DNA of 64,000 nt from Nemopilema nomurai. Its lineage: Eukaryota; Cnidaria; Scyphozoa; Rhizostomeae; Rhizostomatidae. The stretch lies in assembly GCA_003864495.1 (NCBI GenBank), contig ML133422.1, positions 62,001 through 126,000 on the forward strand, given 5' to 3'. Made by a program: the position numbers and the translations under genes. Positions 22,099 through 32,100 of this stretch are shown here, in pieces; the stretch's first letter is position 1; every line of letters begins with the position of its first letter. The notes beneath the pieces are model-generated. The model saw nothing but the letters and a program-made list of their open reading frames with translations. It did no database searches and was not told the origin of the DNA.

Positions 22099-23250
22099 TC
22101 ACAATTTCTCTCGAAATCTTACAGGTGGTCTGCGCTCTCTTGTTGCACCCAGGTTTCTGACCTGTTCCATAAAGTTGTCTTTGAAGGTTCTTTGTCTTGG
22201 AGCCTGTGCTCCCATTGGTTCCTCGTTATTCTCTCCCACTGGCTCAACATTTTCTGCATATACTGGCAGCTCGGGAACATCTTCATTTTCCTCAAAATTG
22301 CTTGATAAATACTTATCCAAAATAGCATATTCCATGCTGTCAGATTCTGATTTCTTGAAGTGTTCGAAATTATTCTCAATAAAATGAACGTTCCTGCTCA
22401 CAACAAAATATTTCTTCTCCACATCATATATCTTATATCCCTTTACACCAGGTGGGTATCCAACAAAAATACCTCTGCGTGCTTTCGCATCAAGCTTCTT
22501 CCTTTGTCCAGTTGGGATATAAACATAGCATACACATCCAAATACTCTTAAATGAGTGACATTGGGTTTCCTTCTGAATAGCCGTTCAAATGGTGTTTCG
22601 TTGTCCAGTGCAGCAGTGGGACTCTGGTTGTGTAAATATATAGCAGTATTACAAGCTTCTGCCCAGAAATCAATTGACAGTTTTGCATGTTGCAGCATAG
22701 ATCTTGCAGATTCAATAATAGTCCTGTTCAGCCGCTCTGCAACTCCATTCTGTTGCGGTGTTTGTGGTGCAGTGTACTCTCGTCCAATTCCTTTCTCATT
22801 ACAAAACTTAATAAATTCAGAAGAAGTATATTCTCCTCTGTTGTCACTTCGAAGAATCTTAACTTCATATCCGAAATGCTTCTCATAACTCAAAACTTTC
22901 ACTGCATGTCCAAATTGCTTTTCCACATAGCTTGCATATTCTTTGAATTTGGAAAGTACTTCACTTTTGTACCGTATGAAATAAACCATTGCATATCGTG
23001 AATAATCATCAGTGAATGTCAGCATGTAACGACTTCCTCCTTTCGATTCTACTTGCATCGGCCCGCAAACATCTGTGTGCACAATTTCAAATGGCCTTGT
23101 AGCCCTTCTCTTATCTTCAAAATGCTTTGTATCTTTTCCTTTATTCTCGTACTTTGGGAAACGTTTCTTCTGCATCTTTCCTAGTATACAAGCTTCACAA
23201 TCTTTATCACAATCCTGCAGCTGTGTAATCCATCCCATGAACCATTTCAT
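22099..23250 (-). pseudogene. copia integrase
   Basis: Contains the end of the H-x-C-x2-C finger (CDKDCEACILGKMQKKRF), then the rve core: EIVHTDVCGPM (D), LRSDNRGEYTS (D), PQTPQQNGVAERLNRTI (E). The C-terminal GKGY-like segment (FVGYPPGVKGYKIYD) and the acidic linker follow. It is offset by one base relative to the Gag-protease frame, with a 44-bp overlap. It ends in a stop at 22099, just before residual linker sequence (SEVEEPKMVEDALS) that runs directly into the RNase H piece. Confidence 0.9.
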
Positions 23251-24619
23251 TCTTTTTCATCCTGTTTAAGTAGTCCTGATTTAAGTGCCCAAATCTGCAG
23301 TGCCATGTCTCCGAATTCGGTAATTGCGCATGCGCAACCGCAGCATGCTCGACGTTGGCCTTATATAATTTCTTGTCATACAAAGTTCCAATGATAAACT
23401 CCTTTCCGTCCTTTAACATGGTGCATCTTCCACTATCGAATCTCACCTCTGCTCCCATCGTAGCCATTGCAGGGACAGATAGTAGGTTTTTTGAAAGCTT
23501 AGGGACGTATAACACTCGTTGTAGATTCAGCACAAATATTTCTGTATTACTGGTGTTCAAATGAGCAGTTCCTTCGCCCAAGGCAAAGATTACCGTATTG
23601 TCCCCCAAAAAGATTTTTTTCGGTTCTTCGTACTTCTTAACATGTTCCAAAATGCTCTTTGTCATGTGCGCTGTTGCGCCCGAATCGATGAACCAAAAGT
23701 CTTGCTTGTCGCTAGTGCTTGAAATGAGCGCAATTCCTTCCCTTTCGGCATCGCTGAAGGTATTGTCCGCCATATTGGCACGCTCGTTTCTTCTATTGCC
23801 GCTCGCGTTGGGACAGTCTCTTGAGAAATGACCAAGGCGATCACAATTGCAGCATTTGGTTTCCTTGTGTCTTTCGTTCCAGCCATCATTACGATTCCCC
23901 CGACGATTGTTCGAACGATAACCTCCTTGGCCACCACGTGCCCAGCTTTGAAATCCTCGTCTTGCTTCACCATGATGCTTCGAACCGCCGCGACCTTTTT
24001 TCATAAATAAAGCATTGTCGGGCTCTTGCATTTTTTCCTTCTTTTTTTTTCGCTTCGTATCTTCCTCGATCAACAATCCTTTTACGTTTTCCCAGTCCAA
24101 GCCATCAGCCCCTCGCGCATTCAAACTAGTCAAGAAATTGTCATACGACTCTGGCAGCGATCCAAGTACAACCGTCGCGAACTTTCTCGATGAGATTTCT
24201 TCACCCAATTCTCTAAGCTGCTCTGCCAAAGATGTCATAGTTGTTAGATGCTTCATTAAGTTCTCGCCTTCTTCCTTACTTGCGGTGTAAAATTTGCGTG
24301 AGAGTCTTACAATTTGCGTCACAGAAACAAACTCAAACTGCCCTTGTAGCGTCTGCCACGCAACTAGTGGGTCGGTAATGGAGGAGATGTGAATCTGCAG
24401 ATCTTTCTCGACATTTAGAGCGATTAATGAATAGGCTTCGTCCGATCTCAGGCGAAACGCATTCCTTACATTTGCTGGAGAGTCTTCTGCTGGTGCTCTT
24501 TCTTGATCAGGCTGGGTAAAACCCCATAAACCACGTTCCATAAGCAACAGTTTCACGTTATATTTCCACGATTGATAATTGCTTCCGTTCAGCTTCTCGA
24601 TCTTTGTAATATCCGCCAT
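23207..24619 (-). CDS. copia Gag-protease
   Basis: A 470-residue open frame starting MADITKIEKLNGSNYQSWKY (residues 1-20), a typical copia UBN2-type Gag. The Gag body reaches about residue 190, a basic G/R-rich stretch covers 200-250, the zinc knuckle is C256-C259-H264-C269 (CCNCDRLGHFSRDC), and the aspartic protease motif is FWFIDSGATAHMT with D312. A GAG-pre-integrase segment (ETWHCRFGHLNQDYL) follows at the C-terminus. Start at 24619, 88 bp inside the 5' LTR. This frame is intact, so Gag with protease could still be made and might package the RNA of related elements. Confidence 0.9.
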   Translation of the reverse strand: MADITKIEKLNGSNYQSWKYNVKLLLMERGLWGFTQPDQERAPAEDSPANVRNAFRLRSDEAYSLIALNVEKDLQIHISSITDPLVAWQTLQGQFEFVSVTQIVRLSRKFYTASKEEGENLMKHLTTMTSLAEQLRELGEEISSRKFATVVLGSLPESYDNFLTSLNARGADGLDWENVKGLLIEEDTKRKKKKEKMQEPDNALFMKKGRGGSKHHGEARRGFQSWARGGQGGYRSNNRRGNRNDGWNERHKETKCCNCDRLGHFSRDCPNASGNRRNERANMADNTFSDAEREGIALISSTSDKQDFWFIDSGATAHMTKSILEHVKKYEEPKKIFLGDNTVIFALGEGTAHLNTSNTEIFVLNLQRVLYVPKLSKNLLSVPAMATMGAEVRFDSGRCTMLKDGKEFIIGTLYDKKLYKANVEHAAVAHAQLPNSETWHCRFGHLNQDYLNRMKKNEMVHGMDYTAAGL

Positions 24620-24691
24620 TTCTTCGGGTTATCTTCTCGTAAACTTCGTGTAAATTTAAAAAAATACTTTATCTATACTTATTCAGTGCTT

Positions 24692-24706
24692 CCTGGGCCC
24701 ATAACC
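24692..24706 (-). promoter_or_regulatory. Primer-binding site, initiator-tRNA anticodon-arm type
   Basis: Minus-strand GGTTATGGGCCCAGG begins at the first base after the 5' LTR. Its complement is the anticodon stem-loop sequence of eukaryotic initiator tRNA-Met (contains CAT), not the tRNA 3' end. This matches the half-tRNA priming known for Drosophila copia. Confidence 0.85.
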
Positions 24707-24951
24707 TGTTAAAATTATACTAGACAAACGACAGAAACCTTGTAGTTTCACAGAGCTTTTTATAAACACAAGCTTATTCAACTGAACTTCGCAATCAACA
24801 GAACGGTAATTAGCTTGCCCACGAGGAGCTTATTATGCAAGTCACATGATCTACTTACAAGCAACTAAACAAATCACAACAAAGCATTTTATATTCTAAT
24901 TAACATAATTATGTAAATATTGTTTCAGCATAGGCTATCATATTTCCAACA
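24707..24951 (-). repeat. copia 5' LTR
   Basis: Same 245-bp sequence as 21019-21263 with three substitutions, followed by the AAAAG duplication at 24952-24956. It should contain the element's promoter; no clear TATA box is assigned. Confidence 0.95.
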
Positions 24952-24956
24952 AAAAG

Positions 24957-26182
24957 CTGTATCATGTGCGGCACCATATTTGGGTAACTTATCAAAGTCA
25001 ACATGAAATATTGATAAGTGATTAGCTACACTTTGAACGCAAGTGGCCTGCGCCACGTTTATATGCTTGATGCATTCCCTTTGATTTTCTTAAATAATTT
25101 CTCTTTTGGAGTTTATTTACAATACTCAGTTTTTTTCTTCAAAACAAACAATGAAAAAACATCAGCTATAAGAATTGCAGCTATATTGAGATTGCTTAAA
25201 TGATAGTTGAGTAAGATTATTATTGCTTATGTTTTTTGTTTATCTGTTTTCCAAAAATTTTGTTGCTAATTTTGTACAATCTCCCTATCTCCATGAATGC
25301 CTGAATGAATTGGCTAATAGAGTCATCAATCCCTGCTCTTCAGTTGTTTTAAACTGTGCTCTATTATATAATTTATTTCGCATTCATAGCACTTGGGTAT
25401 CTCTTAATGGAAAGGCACAAGCACTATCGTTATAAAAATTTCAAGTGTAGCATTCCAAAGCCATATTTGTGTGAAAGCAATGGCATACATGGTTTTGAAG
25501 TTATTGAGGTCCCAGGTAAAAATTGATGATATATTTCATTCTATTTTACAAACTTGCATGTATGGCGATAAATTCTGTTTAAGAGTTTTTACAGAATTCT
25601 TTAAGTTTATATTCAATATTGTATTGAATATTGTGAACATTCAAGGGCAATCACATTATTGGCTGATGTGAAAGGGTGCTACAAACAGCAAAATGAAGAA
25701 ATTACTCCAGTTGTCTCCAAGAGCAACAAATAACAATAGGTAGTTGTCAACTATCCAAAGACAAAAAGTTTGTCAAGAACTCAACCAAGATAACTGATAT
25801 TCATTGTAGGCTCTGTATCATCACCTTGGGATCCTACAAGTATAATGCTCGTTCCTCCAGATATACACTGTAATGTGGAAACATGCAATGCTCAGGATGG
25901 AGGTTAGAGATTTTCTTTTACTAAATTACTTGTAGGAGAGAAAGGTCGAGTTTCAAAGCTATTGTAAATTTTACATTATATTTAAGTAATATTTTTGCAA
26001 AGAAAAAACACTACCACCCTGATTATGTTGTTGAACAAAATATAGTGGAAGTGCAAGGAACAAACTAAGCTTGAAATATTCTCTGGATAAAGTCATAAGA
26101 TGTTCAGCTGTTATTTTTCGATTGGAACCGTTTGCAGTTTGCAAAAAGAGTTTTTCCACATTACAGCGTGAGCAAAACTAGC
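24957..26182. other. Intergenic, upstream of the RING/TRAF gene
   Basis: AT-rich. A stretch at 25810-25902 is flanked by splice-like signals (ATTGTAG before, GTTAGA after) and is open in one frame (VSSPWDPTSIMLVPPDIHC). Its outgoing phase does not fit the next exon, so I do not include it in the gene. It could be an untranslated or alternative first exon. Confidence 0.4.
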
Positions 26183-29100
26183 ATGATTTTGTATCAACCA
26201 CCAAACGCCGAAATAATCGTAATAGACGAGGAAGATCAAGAGAGAAATGGACTTCTACGTAAGGACAATTAATTACATTGTTCATATTTAAACATATAAG
26301 CAACAAGAAATTCTAAGATAAGACCAGAATTTTGATTCTAAAAATTCCTTAAAAAGTATCATGTTACCCTGAAAAGATTGTTTTTCAAAATTTTTGCGAC
26401 TTCTGGAAGTCTTATTTTAAATCAGAAAAAAAAATCAAAAGAACCTTCTCTGTACTTCAGAATTTGAAGTAATTTTGAAATGGTCACATGGCTGTTTGAT
26501 TATTTTTATGTATCAGAAACTGTATACATATGGATGATAGACTAAGCTCTTCTTTTTCTGCTGATGCCTTGATAAATTTGTAGTCTTTATGATATCGTAT
26601 CTATTTATAGATCTCCTAAAATGGATTTAGCAATTGAAAAATTAAGATACGCAAGATGAATATTTCCTGTCTGGTGTCTATTTTCTATCGCAAACTTAAG
26701 AGTACCACTCTATATTATGTTTTACTCCGAGTTGGTTTTGAGTTTATTCCTGTCTTGCGTTTGCAGTTTCCTCAAGGCAACTGCATCCCACTCTCACTCG
26801 AATGAATGAGCTTCTACAGACAGATAAAATCAGTGAAACACAACCCTTTTTCCAAGAGATAAATGCCTTTTCTTCCATGTATGGTGAACTAAGTGCAGAT
26901 CCAGCACGTAATCCCTTTTGAAAGTTATGTGCACATCCATATATTTTACCATAGATATATTTTTCTACTGCAATTTATCTAAATCATCATATTTTCAATA
27001 CACGCTTTTTTATAAGGAACCACTTTATAGGGAACCTACATGTAGAAGGCCGAAATGTATAAAGAACTTTTACTACTAAAAAAGAAATCTCTAAAGGCCG
27101 GTTTACACGATCATATTCAGGTCACATTCGCATCACATATTTTATGTGATCACAGAATGTGATCGTGTAAACGACCTTACAAGTTGCTTGAAGTTGTACG
27201 AAGCAGCAAGAATTAATCCTTTTTAATTGCCTGTTAATTCGCTATCACAGATTTTTCATTTGACCAGCGATCAAATGGAAATGTCTGTGATGCAATTTTT
27301 TCAAAGGCGCCGACAAGTCTTTGCTGTCCGGAACTGTTTCGGTAGATCGGGAACTGTTTCGAGTTCATTTGTATCGACGTATTTGAGAAAAGTGACCTAA
27401 GTTTCTAGTAAGATGGGCGACATTGACGTAGAATTCATTCCTGATACGCAATCAGAAGACTACGAAGAGCCAGCATTCTCATTTCAGGCCATTAAATCAG
27501 CTACCGGCAAATCGTACCAAAGCAAAAAAAAAATTAAGAAATTCGAATGGAAAGACGAAATTGTAGAGTTGGTAATTGACCTGTGGCAAAATCAGCCATT
27601 GTTATTTGATGCCAGTCATCCCAACTACCATGTAAAAGAAAAACGAAGAAACTGCATCAATGCAATCATTGCGTCGTTAGACGATCAATCGGTAACACCA
27701 CTACCAACTTATGAAGAGGTTCAGCGAAAGCTGAATGCGTTAAGAACGTACTACGTCGCTGAAAAAAACAAAATTGAACAGACGAAAGTAAGCGGAGCTG
27801 GAACTGCCGATATCTATAGAAGTAGGTGGCAATTTTTTGACAGGCTTTCCTTTTTGTCCGACAATGTTACGCCAAGAGCCACAATTTCAAATGTTGGAAA
27901 GCGACCAAGGTCTGAGAGTGATGACGAGGGCGGTAAATTTGCGTACAGTATTGGGGCGAAGCCATCTGCGAAAACTGCTAAACAAGCAGATTCCCAAGTA
28001 AACCAACTGATTGAAAGAGCCATCAACGTTTTGGATAGGCCAAAAGAAACCCCCAAACAACAGGAGGCGGCAAAGTCTGCTGACAGAGTGTTCGCAGAAA
28101 TGTTAGGTGGTATGCTGGAAACAATACAAGATGGGCAAGCTAAGGATTTTTTGAAAATGGAGCTGCAACGGCTTATTTACGAGACGAAGTATATGAGCCA
28201 AAACAGAGGCATGCAGCCAAGCTACTACAGAAACTCTGGGGTCCAGCCAGGGTCGGCATTCCATGGCATGTTAGGCCAAGAACCAAATCAGCCCACTTTT
28301 CACTGTCCATCACCCCTTATTTCAACCGGGTCATACAACAGTTCCAGCAGAAGCGGCGCTGAAGACGAACGATTCAAGGAACTTTGAGTGTAATTTAAAA
28401 CATTAGTATCAAATTGCAAAATTAACTGAAGATGAAACTTAAAACTAATATCCTTCTGTTGCTAAATATTTTTTTGCAATAATTAACTTTTATAAATAAG
28501 GTAAAGCAGTTCCATAGAAGTACTGATGAAATGTTTCTATCAAAATTTATTGTTCCTTGTTAATATTATCTTTTACTTTTTTGCCATGATGTGATTCCAT
28601 TGCCAAAGCACTTGCCCAGGTCCATAAAAATGATCAGCAAAAATATCACGCAATTCTGCAGCTGCCTTTGCATTATTGTTTCCATGTCTTCTTGGCGGAA
28701 GTGGTTGCATGTTTCTATCCGAATTCTCAGCTCTCCATTGCCCATCGACTACCATATCGCCTTGAATTTCATCAGCAAATCCCTTTGGTGTGTATGAATC
28801 AGATGATTTTGTTCTCAGCATATTGTGAAGGACCAGTGATGCTAATATGACGGAAGTACCTCTATCCGGGTGCATATTTATTTTCGTGGAGAATATTCGA
28901 AAAGCGCTTGTTAGTATTCCAAATGCAATCTCTGTAACACGACGGAATCTTGAAAGCCGGTAGTTGAATACCCTCTTCTTATCTGTTAAACCATTTTCCG
29001 GGTAAGGCTTCATGCAGATATTACTCAAAGGGAATGCATTGTCAGCGACAAACACAAAAGGCACTTCTTCATTACTTTCAAATGGGGTCCAAGACGAATC

Positions 29101-32100
29101 CTTGGATTTTGGAAGTGGCCTAGGGGGCGGTAGATTTAAAGCGTTTTGTGAAATCAAGGAAAACAGAGATGAACTCCTATACACACCACCATCGCTAATC
29201 CTTCCTTGGCACCCAACATCAGCAAAAATGAATCGGTAATTATAATCTACGAAGGCAAGCAGTACGATGCTATAAAACCCTTTATAATTATAAAATGTTG
29301 CCCCCGAACAATGTGGGTGATAGATGGAAATGTGTTTTCCATCTGCAGCAGCAAAAGAGTTCGGAAACTGACACCTTTCTTCAGCACCTTTTGCTAAGTC
29401 AAGCCACTCCTCCTGTGATGCGGGGAAATTGAAATATTCCCCTTTTAGTGTCTTGTATATAGCCTCGCAAACACAAGGTACAAATTTGCAGATTGTAGAC
29501 TTGTGGATGCGGAACTGGTACTGCAGACTTTCGAAACTCTCTCCAGTTGCTAAGAAGCGTAGTGTTACTGCAAGCTTTTCGTCTGCCTTGATGGGCATTC
29601 TCATGATCGTTGTATTCTTCTCGATGAATGGCTTCACTTTACTCAGAAGTTCCTGAAAACAAACAGTTTATTTTGTAATTTCTTTAACGTCATTGCATAT
29701 AAAATTAGCTCATGCTCTTTTAAAATATTTCGTTTATATGAACGGAAGCAGACCAACCTCGAATGTCTCTGTGTTCATCCTTAGAAATCTCCTGTAGTCG
29801 CCCCTATCTGCTAGCCTCAGTTCGCAAACCAGGCCATTATATATGCCCCTTTCGTCGTGCCTGCGTAGCCAGGGCTTTGTCCAACAACCCCTTTTCCGTC
29901 TTTTTTTGATTTTTGTTTTCATCACTGCGCAGGCTAATAAAATAGCTGCTACAGCTCTTTTATCTTCCTCGCTCTCGACTTCCATTGACAACAAATGAAA
30001 CGTAAAAATTGAATGAAGGCATATCACTGATAAAATGCGCGCCAAACAGTTTCCGATCTACCCAGGACAGCAAAGACTTGTCGGTGCCTTTGAAAAAATT
30101 GCATCACAGACATTTCCATTTGATCGCTGGTCAAATGAAAAATCTGTGATAGCGAATTAACAGGCAATTAAAAAGGATTAATTCTTGCTGCTTCGTACAA
30201 CTTCAAGCAACTTGTAAGGTCGTTTACACGATCACATTAAATATGTGATGCGAATGTGACCTGAATATGATCGTGTAAACCGGCCTTAAGGAACTTTTCG
30301 ATTTGAAAAATTTCTATAAATACAAGCATCAAGAACTAAAAAACCGGTTCCATTCATTTGCAGCCAATACTCGCATAGATTGTTTGCTATTCGTGTGTAA
30401 AGTGCTTCGTCGGGTAGTTTCCGCATATGCTGTCTCGCCCCTCTCCCTCTATTAAGTCCTAAGGCTTGTTGATGTGCAGTAAAAATTAAAGACCTTTTCA
30501 GGAACATTTGGTACTAAAGTCTGATGCTATGAGGTCTACGAATAAGGAACTTTAGGAACTAGCCCTTGAGGTAGGTTTCTTATAAAAGAACGTGTATGGC
30601 ATTTTTTGTATAGTTTGAGATTTCTAAAAGAAAATTTTCAAATACTGTCATGATATCATACAAATTAACAATTGTCTTTCTCAGCCAAGATATTTGTCTC
30701 AACCCAGTAATTGAGCATTGCGGACATTCTGTGTGCAAGAACTGCCGTGATACAATTGTGTTGATATCGACTTTAAATGTGTGCCCGCGTTGCCGAGCCC
30801 CTGTTCGACAGGATACAATTATAAATTATGCCTTAAAGGCAATGGTTGAGTGCATCAGAGCATACTGCAGGTACTGCCCATTCACTGCAACCGTGGGCAG
30901 TGTGATGGAGCATCTATCCATATGCCAAGAAATGATAATAAGCTGTCCCAACAGTAAATGCAATGCAGAAGTGAAAAGACGGGAATCATCCAGCCAAGCT
31001 GAGAGTTGTCCATATACAATGCTGTGCTGCAACATTTGCCAGGAACCGTTCCAGCAAAGTTATATGGAATTTCATGCATTGCATGAGTGTCCAGGAAGAC
31101 AGGTGCCGTGTCTTTATAGATGTGGTGCTGAAAATGTTACAAGGTTTGCTGTGCATCCCAATCTTATTGTGTCACTTAAGCAAAATCAAGAAGCAGGTCA
31201 AGCAGCATACCCTTTAATGACTCAATTTGTGATATGTCTTCTTTCTTCATTAAACATTTAAGCTTAATTTTGCATTTGAAGTTCCCTATATGCAGTTCTG
31301 TGAAGATGGTTAGTTTTTGTCTTGGTCAACCGCATACAACATTTCATGCACCAAACCTTTCTGATAGTGAATGACAAGAACTGCTTCCATGGCAAGAATT
31401 TCAGTATCATTGTCTTCAGCGTCCAAGTATCGTCAAGTCAAGTGACAATGTTTGGGCGGAAATATGATCATCGCTGCACTTTAGACCTACTTCCTTCAAA
31501 TTCTCCTACCGCTTCCACTCCTCTGTTTCATATACTACAACTGGATGTTTGTCCGAGTTCTCCATCCTTTGAAGTAAGACCACAATGACATACTGTAAAT
31601 CAAAATTCCTGTGTCGCACTTCATACTCCAAAATGTCAAGCAAGGGCCTCTTTAAACTAGTTGATACCTGTTCTGAACTGCGCCAGCCGCCACGGAATAA
31701 GCCAGCATGTTCTAGGAAATGAATAACTAGAAAATGGATTCCAGACAAGTCTAGTTTACTTTAGAAATATGGCCTTATTTTTTAGATGTATGCAGCTAAT
31801 TCATTTGTATCAGTGCCCGCAATCGTTAAAACAGTGTACAGTTCCACGCTGTTTGTTCTGGGGCAATGCAGAGGAGCTAAGCATCCATTTTGCAGAAAAC
31901 CAAAGATTGCTACATGAAATGCAGACTTGCAGACAGGTACTTTCAAGTTCAGTCAAGTAGACCATAATTTGAATATCAATTTCATGACTCTCTACATGTG
32001 TATATCTTTCTAATATCTTTAATTTCTGTTGGAGAATTCATAACTTTGTCTACTTTCCATTATAGCAGTATAAGGAATGCCAAAATTCGTGCACCTGAAC

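Larger units (their letters stand above)
21014..24956 (-). mobile_element. Ty1/copia LTR retrotransposon, RT-deleted
   Basis: Complete ends: LTRs 21019-21263 and 24707-24951 (245 bp each, TG...CA on both) and a 5-bp target duplication AAAAG at 21014-21018 and 24952-24956. The LTRs differ at three positions by my reading (about 1.2%), indicating a young insertion. Gene order on the minus strand is Gag, protease, integrase, then RNase H, as in copia, but the reverse transcriptase between integrase and RNase H is missing. The element is 3.93 kb rather than the usual 4.7-5 kb. It must have been mobilised in trans, or deleted after insertion. Confidence 0.95.
27092..30289. mobile_element. PIF/Harbinger transposon, apparently complete
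   Basis: 3192 bp (27095-30286) flanked by the 3-bp target duplication TAA (27092-27094, 30287-30289), the Harbinger signature. Termini AGGCCGGTTTACACGATCAT are inverted at both ends, and the inverted arms extend about 240-270 bp. Two genes converge inside: a MADF-domain protein on + and a two-exon DDE transposase on -. Both are open with no stops that I can find. It lies in intron 2 of the RING/TRAF gene, 74 bp upstream of the 31-nt exon. Confidence 0.93.

Noticed and set aside
24692..24706. tRNA-Met gene suggested by the CTGGGCCCATAACC wording
   Set aside because: Only the anticodon arm matches, with no acceptor stem, D arm or T arm around it. Its position next to the LTR makes it a primer-binding site.
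25810..25902. Extra 5' coding exon of the RING/TRAF gene
   Set aside because: The stretch is open and flanked by splice-like signals, but its outgoing phase (1) does not fit the next exon, which needs phase 2 unless it contains the start codon.
30286..30507. Minus-strand ORF of 73 codons beside the Harbinger end
   Set aside because: It starts inside the element edge, has no recognised motif and overlaps the inferred sense exon at 30364-30394.
31506..31748. Minus-strand 80-codon ORF in a RING/TRAF intron
   Set aside because: Protein-like composition, but no family recognised, no splice partners and no flanking element ends.
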